Source: Ophiosphaerella korrae
Lineage: Eukaryota > Ascomycota > Dothideomycetes > Pleosporales > Phaeosphaeriaceae
Length of the DNA: 64,000 nucleotides
Direction: 5' to 3'
Assembly (NCBI GenBank): GCA_028456385.1
Contig: JALNQF010000078.1
Coordinates: 62,001 to 126,000, forward strand
The notes below the pieces were generated by a model that did not search any database, had not been told where the DNA came from, and was given only the letters and a program-made list of their open reading frames with translations. Shown here in pieces: positions 50,247 to 63,315 of the stretch. Position 1 is the stretch's first letter. Every line of letters begins with the position of its first letter. Position numbers and translations under genes: made by a program.

Positions 50247-51348
50247 GACGGTGGCACGTGGGCGTGCAAATGACCAACAGTAAACACCAACAGATGGCTA
50301 ACAACGGCTCAGTCACTCTACAGCGGCAAGCAATAATTATCGTGAAGGAGCGCGGGTGCGGAACGGGAGTTGAGCTCGCATGGCACAAAACCCACATGCG
50401 CAGGGTCCAATCGCATGTCCGAGGCCAAGCCGTGCTAACCGGGTCGGACAGGCGGTATGCACAGAGGCCGGCAGAAAAGGTCACATGGCGCCAAGAGTGC
50501 ACGATGCAGGCCACCGAGGCTTCACAATTGGCTCGTTTGGCGGTAAGACCATGTTCACGAGGTGCTACTGTGGTGGGGCACAGTAAAATGGGGTGTTTTA
50601 TGCGATGTTTTATGGCTTCTGACATACTATATAGCCCATCCGCAACCTCTCGAGCAAACACAGTCCGATGCTCAAGCTCACATCCCATTCCAAGCGCCCG
50701 AGTAGGAATACACACAATAGCAGAGAGGGAATAGACACGCATCCTGGACCAACAATCAATCTGCACCCGACGGCAACAACTCGCATTCTGCTCTCTGGCT
50801 TGCCTACCCTACTATGTACGACGATCTCGATAACTGAATCAAACAGATAAAACGAGAGGAAACCGCTACCAAATGCAAATCAAACCAAAAGCTTTTTGCA
50901 GTCCCGCGAGGCGAAAGCGACTCGAACAAAACGCCGGAATCAGAGTGGGGCTGCTCGGGAGAAAGAGCATTAAAACCAATCTATGGTTTGCGAGGGATTA
51001 ATCAGAAATACAAGCAAACAACAATCCCTTGAGGACAGACAACGCCGGCTAAAAAGGACAAGCAAGAAATGACTGGACCGGAAAATGCAGCAAAGAAGCC
51101 ATCACGAGTATGCTGGGAGAGAGACAGTCCTGAAAGGGAGACAGGTCGAGAAAAACATCAGCCGTTGGGCGCATCGCAACCATTCAGGTCTAAGACAATG
51201 ATTCGTGAGCGCTCAGTTGCCAGTCAACTGGGAACGTCCGCTCCACTCATCTTAGTCATCCAGACCGTGAACGCGTCTTCATGTCCAAGGAGATTCGTTA
51301 TGCGGAGGAAGATTGGTTTCCGCAACTTTAGGTAAGATGGAAAGAATA
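50247..51348. other. Intergenic region
   Basis: A 1.1 kb spacer between two minus-strand genes, purine-rich in its middle (about 50870-51170). No gene is supported. Confidence 0.45.
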
Positions 51349-53599
51349 TCAAACACAGGCTTGAGGAGTATGACTGCGTTCATGAAACAAGCCACCTGGC
51401 ATGTTGTAACCATACTGGTACTGAGAGACGAGATGATCTTCAGGACCAGAGCCCGTGACGGGTCCTGGTGAGGTTGAGCGAGACAAAAAAGGTGAGGAGC
51501 TGCGAGAGTGCATTGGATCACTCGCTCCATCGACGAGAAGAGGCATAACGGGAGATGGAGGGCTGCTCGTAGCAGACGAGGCGTTGCTGTTGCTCCCGGA
51601 ATCGTTGTTTGGCACAATCTCCAAAGCTCCATCGCTATGCGTGCTCTTGCTTGAAGAAATAGCGGGTGGTGACGTTTTGCCGGATGGTGTACCAAACTAA
51701 CAGTTTATTAGTATCCATCTAGCCTTTTCTACCGGAATGTTGAGGTTGAGAACGTACAAAGCAAAATTTCTGGATCAACTCATTGTACTCAGCAGACTGG
51801 AGATCAGGTTTCTCAGACGACAAGGAGTCAGGTCGAGTGCCAGGGATAGGTGCGCCAGTGGCGTGAGGCTTGACTACTGGAGCCTTATGATCAAAGTAAC
51901 CCTTGTCTGCGATGCCGGTTGTATCGAGCTTGAGACCGCTGCGTTCTCCTAGGGCCGTTTGAGCAGTTGACAACGCAGCGCTGAGTGAAGCAGTGAAATC
52001 GTAGCGAGCTGAGAAAGCTTGACTGCCCTGAGAGCGGTTAGGTGCCTGACTAGGAAATAGGCTTCCATGCTTGCTCTTGGGCTTAAGCTTAATGGAGACA
52101 TTCGGAGACTCTGAAAGAATGACAGGACGAGGGTTCCCAAATTGAAACTTGTTCTCGAAATCATGACCAAAGTCATCATCCAGGGATGGGGGCATCGACC
52201 GTGGTCGTGGTGCAAGAGGAGAGTGTCGACTACGAGGTATAGCACCCAGGCCACCGCCAGAGCGTTTATTATCTCGCTGCTTGACCTTCTTGGAGAAGTC
52301 GACCTGATAGTTCATTGAGTTGTTATTGTCCCAGAACTCCTGGTTATTGACCTGGTAGCGGACACAAAGCAGAAGTGTTTTTGACTCGAGATTGGCCTGA
52401 TCGGCGAGCTTGATGTTGAAATTGAATCGGTCATATCCGTCATCCTTGTGCTTCTTTCGGATATCGTGATTGTATTCAGCGACAACTTCAGACGTAGTCT
52501 TCCAATAATCAAGTGTAAAACGAGCCACAACTAACTTCTGGAATGATATGTTGGCACATGCAATGTTACCAACCAGGGTCTGGTTATCAGAAGCGAGGAA
52601 GATGCGTTCTACACGCACAGGTGCACTCTGACGCTCGTATGTCTCAGACGAGGGAAAGTTTGTAAGTTTGATGTCCCATTCAGGTGTCTTGGAGCGCATG
52701 TTTGCACCGAAAGGATACTCCGTCTCGCTGTCATATGTCTCAACGGGAGACGATCCTGCGCTGACGGCAATGGGTCGGTCGACCTGAAGGAAGTGCCGCA
52801 CCTGCTCCATGTTCTCGTTGAAATGCACAGCCTTGGAGTACGTAGGCGTACCTGGCATACTGGAAGGTCGTCGCTGCGAACGCGGACGAAGAGCAGGCTT
52901 GACCAACTCTCCAGATTTCTTTCGAAGAAGAGGCGGTTTCATCTGCAGGTCGTCATCCTCAGCGTCACTGCCATCAGATGAGCTGATGATAGGATCGGTG
53001 TTGAGAGGGTGCATGAGACGCTGGGAGAGAGTGATCTCGCTCGAGGATCGCGAGTGAGAGATTTTGCGTGCTTCGGCAGAGAGCGAACGAGCTACTGTTA
53101 TTGGCTGGGGTGTGTTGTTAGGCGTCTCAGTGGCTCCAGCGCGGACAGGAGAGTGTGCCTTCTCAAACTTCATGTGTTGAAGGGCTTCTTGGAGTTCCCT
53201 CAGCTGACCATCGCTCCGCCCTCGCTCTTCATCGTCTGAGGAATCAGGGGGGGTGGCGACCGCACCTGACGGAATCAGAAGATTGTTTACAGGAGAGGGA
53301 GACTGGCGGATGCTACCGTTTGTGGAGGGCCCCCGGGAGCGGTTGGCATCGGACGCCGGGTCTGAGCTGCCATTTACCACAAGGCCGTTTGCAATAGTGT
53401 TGTCAGCAGTGGCTGAGGATGAGCCACGGCGGTGCTTGTTCAAGTACGAAGTGGAGGAGACGGAGCGTGGCAGCGCTGGCCGCTGGGATGTGGCAGGTGA
53501 GCGTGGGCCGGCCTCGACGTAAGAATGACTGCGACTAAGGATGGGACTGTTAGTCTTGGAGGATGCAGGCGACCGCTGGGAGGGTGGGGTGTAAGGCAT
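51349..53599 (-). CDS. gac1: Gac1-like PP1 regulatory subunit with CBM21 domain
   Basis: Two exons, 53599-51758 and 51696-51349, give 729 residues beginning MPYTPPSQRSPASS, the usual start of the fungal family. The N-terminal half is Ser/Pro-rich with an acidic helix near 133-145. A PP1-docking motif of the RVxF kind (KAVHF, 256-260) lies in the sequence YSKAVHFNENMEQVRHFLQ. The carbohydrate-binding CBM21 domain follows at about 325-437, with WKTTSEVVAEYNHD and YDRFNFNIKLAD, and ends NQEFWDNNNSMNYQVDF. Such subunits bring PP1 (Glc7) to glycogen synthase and activate glycogen storage. The last 290 residues are disordered. The second exon (FGTPSGKTSPPA onward) is phase 0. This is the second PP1 partner in the window. 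Confidence 0.92.
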
Positions 53600-54283
53600 T
53601 CGGCCGGCTTCGTCTGGAGTAGAGGGGAGGGCTCAGGTAGTGCGGGAGTGTGAAGCTTGCGCTTGCAGCAGAGTCCAAGCACGAGCGCGTGCGACACCGA
53701 CAGTCACAGCTAGTGAAAGCTGCAATGGGGTCGAGGAGGACTGACGAGGCAGCTTTCGGGGCTCGACAGACTGACGTAGGCAGGCCGGTGGCTTCTGTGG
53801 ATGCACAGGAGCAACAGAGGCAGCAGCAGCAGCACCTGGGGCGAAGGGAACCAGGCCGGTGGTGGCTGCAGACGACAGATGAGGGCGAGAGGGTCGAGGC
53901 AGACTCAGCACTCGCGGGACTCAGCAGGGCGGCTGGCGTATTGAAGAGAGGTGAAGGCTGGCAATGGCCTAGAGAAAATGTTGGAGAAGAGGGGAGGAGT
54001 GGTTGAGAAGAGCAGCGCAGAGAATAGGGCCGGGGCTGCTATTGGGGGTACTGGGGGTGGAAATCGATGCACGCCTGGGCCGGGGTGGTGCGCACAGATG
54101 CTGACTAGGGCCCCCATGCACTACGGCACAAGCGAATTCAACGGATTTGCGCCTGCACAAGGGGTGCGGACCGGTAATCTTCCTGCGCTCGCCTGCTTGC
54201 TGGTTGCAGGCGGAGAGGGGCGCATCGCACCACCCAGCCACGACTATTATTGTTGCGATCTGCCTGTGCATGCCCGCCGGCGG

Positions 54284-54304
54284 CGAGACGAGACGAGACG
54301 AGAC
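54284..54304. repeat. GAGAC pentanucleotide repeat
   Basis: Four GAGAC units in noncoding DNA upstream of the Gac1-like gene. Confidence 0.85.
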
Positions 54305-54329
54305 AACAAAGAACCTCGAGGTACCTACT

Positions 54330-54352
54330 GCCCACTACCCACTACCCACTAT
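54330..54352. repeat. CCCACTA heptanucleotide repeat
   Basis: Three copies of CCCACTA close to the GAGAC repeat. Confidence 0.8.
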
Positions 54353-57300
54353 CCGTCCTTTGTCGCCGTCCGAGAGCGGCGTGCATGCAGGCTGTGTGGC
54401 CGTCCGGCACGGCCGCACAGCCTTACTCATCTCGGGCAGATAAATAGCGACTCTCACGCATCCCACGGCGCCGCTGCTGCTGCTCGTTCGACTGCCCTTA
54501 CCTTGCCTAGGCTAGCTGTTCCCTACCAGTGTCCTTCCATAGTACATGCCAATGCCACAAGCAAGCATCGTATTTCTTGCCTGCTGCGTGCTTTGTACTT
54601 ACATGGTCCTATCTCAAGCCAGGCAAGCGAAACGGAATTGGGGCGAGTGCCACGGAGTTTAGCAGAGTGCACGGACTTTCTCCGTGATGTCATGGCTGCT
54701 CTGCATTGGCGAGCCGTTGCGGCGCCCACGACATGCAGCCTTGTTGCTGTTTTTTTGCTGCCTGGGAGACGTGTGTGCGTGTCTGAGTCTAGCAATTGGA
54801 GGTGGCTTTTGCGGTGCCTGGATGATCGAAGCCATGGACATGTCGCCTGCCGTCAGGCCTTGCAAGATGCCCCCCACTCCACCCGCGACGCTGCTCAATA
54901 AAGGTCCGATCGCCATCACGCCTTCCCAAAACACCGTCCCTAGCTCCCAAAAGGGGCAAGGCGCAATGGTTCCCTCGCCCCTGCCACTGGTGCGTGTTCG
55001 CAAGCGAGATAATTCCGGTTCCAACTTGGCAGCCATGGTAGTCATCCATAATCCAACCCACGTCCAACACCGACCCTCCGTCTTTATCTGTGCAACTCGC
55101 CTTCGCCGTGAGACAAGGCTGCCGAGATGAACTGCAGCGCCGCGATGCCGCCTTTGCTGACATACCGTATCCACATGGAAAGGAAGTCGTCTCGCACCGC
55201 TCGCCTGCAGACACCAGCCATGACTTCCCCGCATTATCAATCCAGTCTGCATGCCGCTAATCAAACCAGCTCCCAGACTCGGGGGGTGAGGTGGAGGTAT
55301 CAGGTTTTCCCCCTTCATATCTAGTTTGCGCGCGGCTACGCATGGCCCTCGAACCATGGCCTGATCGATAAAGGCTCATTGGAGGAGGCCGTTGACTGTG
55401 GCAACAACCAAGAAGGGCCAACTGCCTCGTCGGCCTCATGCTGGGGACCTCATCATTAATCATCATCAATCATCATCAGATTCTACATCAGCGGCATTGT
55501 TATCAACACTAAACAAGCCTGTCGAAGACACGACGGTGATCTCCAGGGGCGAGATTGCCATGTTCCTCTGCAAAATCGACGCGAATTGTCATGGCCATCC
55601 TTCAGGCATGGTGAAACACCCATCTCTCTGCTGGCCAGACTGGCCGTGTTTATCCCCGCTAACACCGATTCTACCCAGCGTCAGCCTCTGCCCCACCCCG
55701 CCATGCCCAGGCAGCCTAGCTCGTGCACTGGTTTTGCCGTCTCACCGCCCTCGCACTGGTCAAGATCCGATTTCCCCCAGAAATGTCGATTTCTATGCTC
55801 TCCATCCAGCGGGGCACTGGCCAAGAACGTCAGACGCTAGGCCGCATTCTGGCCTACTCCGCCAACGTTCATCGCGAGCCCACCACGACTCACCATAAGC
55901 ACCTAGGGCTCCAGCATGAGACTCTGTCTGTAACGATCCACACTATAAAGCCCGACTTTGCAACTTTGCCATCCCGGAATACGGTGCATTTCCGCCAATT
56001 TATACCCCTCTTCGCGAATGTCGGTGAGCTCTGCTATAGATCTTGAGGCCTGTCTGCTCGTTCCGAGGCGTCCCACAACTATTGGCGCCGGCCTGCCGTT
56101 AGAACCGGCTTTCTCTCGTTCCTTATTTTAAGCTTTGACATTTGCGCAAGAAAGCTGATAGCTCATCCCGTCCTCATCTTAATTTCGTCATAGTAGGCAT
56201 ATTTAGCGAGTGTCACCCCACAGAGGCACAACATCACGCCCATGATGTCCCGAATCGCCGTCTAAGTTCATCATAGCATACTTTCGTACCTGTCATGAAG
56301 CAGAACATGCAGGCAACGCAAAGTCTGCATCACAAGCTTCTCCTCCAAGCTAAACACAGTCGAACCGTATTCTGGTGCTGGACACGCACAATATACTGCG
56401 TCCAGTTGGATGTTGCCATACATCCCCCTTTCGTATTTACATTGCCATACCCATGGTCCAATCGCTTTCTAGCACTATCAAAACCTTGGTTGTTTTCCAT
56501 ACCTAATCATGGAAATGTGCTTTGTCCAAACGCGATGCACGGTCCCATATTATTACTACAAAACAAGGACATTGGACCTTAGTATTCGCACCATGACGAA
56601 TGACGTCAGCTTTAGCAAATCCAATCATAATGATTTTTGGCCACACCGCTTTTCCATGTGTAGTGGGCTCAATGGGCCCAGTAAGACCAGTAAAGCCAAT
56701 AGGGTACACTTTCACACATATCGGACAATGTCAATGGATAACCGACAAGCATCAAACAGGGATGAGACTGTCACTACCACAGCCGTGAAGAATCGATATT
56801 CACAACCGCATCCCCCGCTTACGATCTAAGATTTGACAGACCTAAACAAGTAACATATCGACAAAGGCCCTTCTTATGGCCCGAGTTTGAAACTCTGTTT
56901 GAACTTTGAGGTCTGTGTGTGTACCGAGACAGGAGGGCACAATCTCATGAACCTGACTTTTGCAGCAAAGTCGCTCCTATATCGTTCATGAGTCCACTTG
57001 ATCAGTAGACCTCAATGCGCTGTCAATATCTAGTTGCTGTCTTTGCAAGTCCCCATAAGCCTACACGAAAGAACGATAACATATCTCGAATGTATGCCCT
57101 GAAGCTCTTGATCCCTCCAACCTAGTCTTTGTGTCCACATCCCGACTAATAGCTAGTATCTATGAGCAACGTTTGACGAAAAGTAACATGGATAGGACAA
57201 CTGAAACTAAAGGACCTGTGGACACCCAAATGAATTATGCCAATAGCGACACGCCACAGCAGCTATTCATCAACGTGTTTCCTTTGTTTACAGTCATCGG

Positions 57301-57576
57301 AATTTTACCTGTATGCGTACGTTGGTCGGAAGAAGACCTATTAGAGTCTCAAAGAAGGTACATGTGTGATTCGTCAAGCAGTTTTGTTGCCTGTTTCCGG
57401 AATAAGCTTTGCAAATCCACCATTACGGTAAATAAGGCTATGTTCTGCATATACAATAATTTGTGCAGTGCGAGCCCAAGATTCGTGATGATGGCCTGAA
57501 GCGTCGCTGCAGGGTAACAGGGATAATTGGTCACTATTGACCGTGGACAGTACTCGGCGGCATGGACCGAGCCGCT

Positions 57577-57600
57577 AAGAAGCTACCAGGGTAGCTTCTT
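57577..57600. repeat. Perfect short inverted repeat
   Basis: Arms AAGAAGCTACC and GGTAGCTTCTT (11 bases each) flank a 2-base AG loop. Transcribed RNA could fold with four or more unpaired bases at the tip. No U-run follows. Confidence 0.85.
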
Positions 57601-60324
57601 CAGAGTCTGATGGACTCGAAACAGTACTGACGCGGGGAAGGTCACGATGTACGCAAGCGCATAATGCAGGCCTACAATACCAAATATGTAGAGTCCAGCT
57701 GCATAACCGATACGATAACGATGCTTACAACCTTAATCTCCACTTTCTGAGAATCATCATCAGTGGCTTTATTTGTCTTATCTTCAATATCTGAAGTCAC
57801 CGGGCCCTATCTACGCACGCAATACCAACCGTTCATGCACCAATTCCGATGTGCCAGACTTCCGTTTCTGTAACCAGATTTAGAATTATGGCCCAATCGC
57901 AACATATTCCGGACGAACGCCAACCTATAGGCACGGCAAACAAGGTATCACTACCCGCAATGTGCACCAGATGAAGCGCCTGCAGCTTTCATGCAACTCC
58001 ACTCCCAACAAAATTACAAGCTACCGATGAACATGGTTCCGCATGTAGCACGCGATAGACTTCGGCATTGCAAACTGCTTTGTCTGGAAGACCCTCCGAC
58101 AACGAAAACGGGGTATTGGCTGGAGCATGTAATATTCATAAGAATGAAGGAGGTATTGCTGCAGTGACCCTGACGCCGACCACAGCCTGCCATCGACTGG
58201 TGGTATAGAGTGTGATATCTAGAGGTGTAGATGGTCACCTAGTGATTTTGCAGATGGAGTTTTTCATGGTTCAAGCGGACGTGATAGTCGAGTGTCTCTT
58301 ACGGCACGCCCTTATCGCGTCGCATACCGAGTCGTGGATTCTACATGCAGTGGACCATGCACATGATCAGCGCGCATCCCAGTGTATCACTGCAGCTTGA
58401 ATGTCCATATATCGTCGATGTCGATAAGCAAGGAACAGCTCGTGCTGCGATGGGACAGTTCCCCTGGTATGCACGCAAGGCGAATGCCACCACTGGGATT
58501 GCAGTCGCTTATCAATATCGTCTGCAAAACCCGAACAACGGCGTTTGGTTCACAATGTTCCAACAAGTGTGGCGAGTGCAGCGGGAAGGATCAGGGTTTG
58601 CTCAACAGACAAGCCTCCCGGCTCGGATTCGAAACGAGACGCGAGACCAATCCGACTGCAGCACAGCCCTTTAGGCAACCTAATGACCCAGTCGTGGCGA
58701 CCAGGAGTCGGATTTTCTTTGTCAATTTTGTACGCACACGCACAACCTTGTTCTGCAAGCAGTCTTGACATACGTTGATCCTCGGGTCGTCAAGAGCACA
58801 ACAAAGGGCCGCAGGCTTGGTGAACCGTCTCCGCACTGTACCCGGCTGCAACCCTTGAAGCGAAGAAAAACAGACGAGGGCAACATGACTGTAGAACAGC
58901 GGACGAACAGGTGCGCTATGGCCGTTGTGGGCCCAGCGTCCTCCCCTGCACGCAGTCATGCGATGCTCTTAGAACCATGTTCTAGACATTATTTGTAGCC
59001 AAGCCTGGTACAAACGTGGCGCCATCGCGTCTAAAGATAACGTCCAGCAAGTTGCAAAAGCTATCAATCATGCGAAAACATGAGATTGATATTACTAACA
59101 CGAAGAAGCGCGAATGTCGCTAGCAAGGTGCCATTGCCGTTCAGTTCCATGCTGTGCGCTCGCCGCTGTGTGGCTTCGGGGCGGCAAATTCTCAACTCTC
59201 AACATTCTCCTCCGCAATCATCGCCCTTCAGCCACTAACCCGCCCAAGGAGGTGTTATGCAGCAGCGGTGGAGCCGCCTGGCCGCTTGAGCGCTGGGCGG
59301 CTGCACATTAGGGTCTAACTAGCATGTTCTAAACCGTATTGGTTCCTGGGCCCGTGGTTCGTTGAGAGATGAACAGAGTGTAGGAATCGAATCACCTTTT
59401 TCTGTGGGTCGTTGGGCGCTAGTCGGGCAAGATGATATTCGCATGATTGTGTTTTGTCACAAATTGGCAGAAGCGATAACGTTTCAGCAGAGAGGGGAAA
59501 CGACGCGCATGTGAATGCCCAGCCTCTTCCTAGCCATGCATGCTTGCGTAAAATACGCAGATCCTCTACAATGGTTACATGTCTGGGGCCAGAGTGCGGA
59601 GGTACGGCTACAGTGTTGCGTCACGTCACCAAGATTGTCACCTTATCTTGCCGTCGGACTCCAATAAGATCTGACCCTTAGGCTCTAAGATACATCTACG
59701 CCATATTATTATGAGATGACCAAGACGCGAGGGCGCTGGCGTTGGCAGCTACCCACGACAGTTTTTCTAAACTTGACCACAAGCGGATCTTGAGCCCTTC
59801 GTGGAAACACCTGCAAACCCTAGCCTGCCCATTCCTATCCTACCAAGCACTTTGCGGCCCAATTTTGAACATCAGAGCCTCCCAATCCGCCTTGTCTTGT
59901 TATGTGATGAATCTCCAAGAGCTCGCTAGCCTCACTTTCCATTTTGACAAACAGATCGTTCATAGGTACCCAATTTTCTGACAAAACAAGCCCAGGCTTC
60001 AATCTCCCCACAGTCCTAATCAACTTTCCTCTTATGCACTCCACATCCCATACTCTGCACAATGGCAAGCCCCCGGCGGCTAGGCCTCGGTGATTTCAAT
60101 GAATTTGAACTGTTGGGAGTGGAGCCTTGCCGCCTTCACTTCCACTCGTTTGTGGCCTCTCACACCATGAATAAGTGGGCTATCCCCTCTATAGCAAACA
60201 ACCTCCCCGCCCCCCTTCACCATTATGCTCATATCTTAGATTCTCAGCCACCGATATCGCTCACTTACCCTGCATGTATCCAACGCTATCAGTCCGCTCG
60301 CTAAGGCCTGCTAAATGGCCTTAA

Positions 60325-60344
60325 CCCCCCCCCCCCCCCCCCCC
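60325..60344. repeat. Poly-C tract, 20 bases
   Basis: Twenty C in noncoding DNA, about 540 bases beyond the stop of the secreted-protein gene. Confidence 0.95.
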
Positions 60345-60886
60345 ATCCTGACTAATAAAGAATAGTCCCTGTACCCTTACAACGGATATATCTAAATCTA
60401 TTCAAGAGGCTGGGAATAGGCACTATGTTAGATCTAGGTAGCAGACTATACTACAAACTGATTCATGAGTGGTTTGTAAACTATTAAAAACTCTATGCTT
60501 GGTCGAAACCCATTAGCATAGGACGAGGAATTGCCTACAGTCACAACTAGTCTAATTTTGTGGCAAGGCAACGTGGATGTAGGGCTACTATAGGACTGAG
60601 GTTGGCTATAACCGCTCAAGCATGGTCAACGTGAATAAATTAAAGTTACCAGAGTACTCGGACGATGCGTGCACATTATAGTTCCTTGCAGGGCAAGCAA
60701 ATGTGTTGAGCAGGATGGGTCTCATGATTCATAGGGAACTCTTCACTAGCTTGAAAGCGTCGTCAACTATGGAAGAAAAGTCCATGTCGTTCATAGTATA
60801 TAGAAGGGAAATTAAAATTGTCTTGCCTTGTGCAGTTCACCTATATACAATCCATTCGCCTTTGATATTCTACTTTCCCGTATAAA

Positions 60887-61751
60887 CTACGTAGGCAATG
60901 AAACCGGCAACGAAACATTGGCAGTGCGGGAACGTACGGGTGGCAGCGAAAGATTGGCCGTTGGCAATGCGGGAGGAAGTGAAATCCCGACACTTGGAAC
61001 CGCAGGTAGAGATATATTTAGAGTTGGTACCACAGGAATCAAGGTCGTACCATGTGGCGGCTCTGTAATCAGAGGTGGACCATTTCCAAAGTCGCAAGGA
61101 TGGCGCCCAGAACGGGGTGTAGGTTGGAAGAGATCTTTGCACTACATTGCGTAAGATTTTGTTCTATGGTGCGACTTGATAAAAGTGAACTTACAGTCCT
61201 GGTTGGAGTTGGACAACCGCCAGCAGCGGCCATATAGCAACCATATGAAAAGTTCTCCTCATAATAACATTTCTAAGTGAATCATTAATTAGTATCCGTC
61301 TAGGCCATATGATTAAATGTAGGTGTGTGGTAATCCAGCCATCGAGTCAGGATGCGATCCCGGTCCACACTTTATGATCTCTCTGGCTCTTTCACCCTTT
61401 GATTGTTGCTCCTACCATACCACTTACCTGCAATGCATCTGTGGCCCAGCATGGATACCGGGCTGTAGCAATATCACACTTGCACTCTTTCGTGAAAATC
61501 GGAATTGGTTCCCAGTGAGGCTTCTTTCGTGAAGAGGTTGATGTTGGTAAGTCCGGAGATTCTGTTACCGGGATATTGAGGGATGTTGTAATCAGAATAG
61601 GAGTTGTTGGTGTCGCGAAAGGAATAGATATCGTGATTGGAGCTGAGGGTAACTCGTTCGAAGCCTCGTCATTCGGATTATCCTGTTCTTGCGGATAGGG
61701 AAAGGAAGCGGCCAGCGCCGTCAAGGCACTGACAACAAGAGCAATGCGCAT
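60887..61751 (-). CDS. Small secreted Cys-rich protein with NxSLP repeat tail (candidate effector)
   Basis: Three exons, 61751-61428, 61272-61195 and 61141-60887, all phase 0 and GT-AG, give 218 residues. The start is MRIALVVSALTALAASFPYPQ, a clear signal peptide with cleavage about residue 16-18. Residues 25-85 are Ser/Thr/Pro/Ile-rich. A compact Cys core follows (about 87-150): CKCDIATARYPCWATDALQ, KCYYEENFSYGCYMAAAGGC, then a Cys after PTPTRT and one at RHPC, eight Cys in all. The tail is made of loose units around NISLP, GISLP, NLSLP and NVSLP with Pro/Val/Leu between, and carries N-glycosylation sequons. No enzyme motif is seen. It could be an effector or a cell-wall protein; I do not know the function. 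It stands alone, downstream of the gene-poor block. Confidence 0.8.
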
Positions 61752-63315
61752 CTCGATTGCTTGGGCCGTTAATGATATAGCAGAAGATGAACGATTTGAG
61801 AACTGGTATGAGTTTCAAATGCTTGTTGCGCTGATCCGATCATTTTGTTCCCTTCGTATCTTCTCTTTACCCAGTGCCGCGTGGTTCCGGCGCATTTGCA
61901 TCCGATTCCTGAGATTCATATTGGATACGGCTGTCTCTCTAGATGATGACCGCCGGGAACCGCTTAGTAGCACTATAGCATCATCCGGACTCAAGCAATA
62001 GTCATTAACTTCTTACCGCGAACCAACTCTTAAATACCCAGTTTCTATGTTTAGCAGCGAAAGGCCAACCTGGGTACCTCCGTAGAGATATTTGCATTGT
62101 GGTTACTTTATGGTGATTGTGAATGTTGATATTGATGTCGCTGATTGGATGTATTGACGGGACTTAATCTGGGAGTGATATATCACACCCTGGAGGAATA
62201 AATTGTCCAAAGTAGCAGCGGCAACTTCAATCAGCCTCAAAAGAGCAACAAACAACAGTGGGTGACAATTCTTGAAAGCCGGTGTCCCATGAACACCGGG
62301 TTTATTGACGCGCATGCCTCTCGTCCGGATAGGGGTGATTTCTTCGCTGCACAGAATTGACGACTTAAGAGTAAAAAAAATGCGTGATTTGTTATGGAGT
62401 GATCTGTTTGTGAAATGGGGATGCATTGCAAGATGATGGCTGTAGCGACCGCCTTGTGATCGCTCGACGCAGGGGTTTACCAAGCCCTTCTATGGGGCTT
62501 ACATTGGTAGTATGTTACCTGTTCGAAGCTTACACCTGGTTCTAACGAACTTTCTCGGACATGAGGCCTGAGAGGCCTTGAAGGGGCGCAAAAGTGTAAT
62601 CACCCCTAACTATAGCATGGAGTTTCCCGCTGATTACCCCACTTGCAATGCCCCGAAAAAGAGGGGTCCAGGTCTAGATCCTGCTTGGTGTGTCCTAAGG
62701 GTAAATGAGGGGTGCGGTGCGGAGGGGTGGCATGCACCCTGCTTCAGACCTCAACCTGCATCATTTTGTGGAGAATCAGCCATTCCTGCATTATGTCGAA
62801 ATGGAAGAGATGCATTGGGGTGGTTTAGTTTTATGACCCCGTTATTAGTACAGACGAGGGCGAGGTAGCGTTGGAGGAGAGGTACTTAGGATACTTATAG
62901 GGACTTGTGGCGGGGACAAGGTCCCGAGGTTGTTCCAGGGTCCTGGGGTCAAATTGCCTAGGCATCACACAGGCTTTCCTTGCGAATACTGTGTTAGATA
63001 GTGTATGCTACGACCAAGCGCAGCGCTTTAGATTCGCGAGGTACGATATTCGGACCTGACTGACCTCATCCATGGAAATATTAAGGGGGCTCAGATGTAG
63101 TGAGCAATCGTAAAGTCAGGTGACTGGACGAAGGAGGATTAGATCAAAGCTCAGGCCAATAACGAAAGTCGTTACAAACTAGTTATGCACAAAGTTGACA
63201 TGCCAAACTTCAACGAAGCCAGGCGTTTGATACAAATTAGTGTGAGGTGATCCCTTCCTGGATAAACTTACGTGTAACCCTCAATGGGCAACGCCTAACA
63301 CCGCAGTAATAGTCT
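61752..63315. other. Divergent intergenic region
   Basis: About 1.6 kb. A TATTTAA element (about 62031-62037) on the minus strand lies 280 bases before the secreted-protein ATG and may be a TATA box. Frames at 61744-62001 and 62578-62868 resemble no family. Confidence 0.4.

Larger units (their letters stand above)
53600..60886. other. Long gene-poor region, 7.3 kb
   Basis: The first 0.5-0.9 kb is the GC-rich upstream part of the Gac1-like gene (CAG repeats near 53815-53840). Beyond it lie short tandem repeats (GAGAC at 54284-54304, CCCACTA at about 54330-54352, ATC at about 55450-55480). From about 55.9 kb the DNA is ordinary in composition but only short frames occur. A perfect hairpin sits at 57577-57600, a C20 run at 60325-60344, and a short broken gag-like reading at about 60620-60880. 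I found no domain, tRNA or transposase. A degraded repeat area is possible. Confidence 0.45.

Noticed and set aside
53951..54901. 316-codon plus frame upstream of the Gac1-like gene
   Set aside because: Arg/Ala/Pro-biased translation through short tandem repeats, no recognisable family.
57510..57530. Resemblance to a homing endonuclease site (AGGGTAACAGGGATAATT)
   Set aside because: The half-sites are in the wrong order for I-SceI and no endonuclease gene is nearby.
60620..60880. Gag-like reading (KLKLPEYSDDA, then LSRMGLMIHRELF)
   Set aside because: Too short and broken by stops; no protease, reverse transcriptase or terminal repeat is visible, so it is kept only as a hint of decay.
62578..62868. 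96-codon plus frame with several Cys
   Set aside because: It has no signal peptide or family pattern and its flanks show no splice partners.
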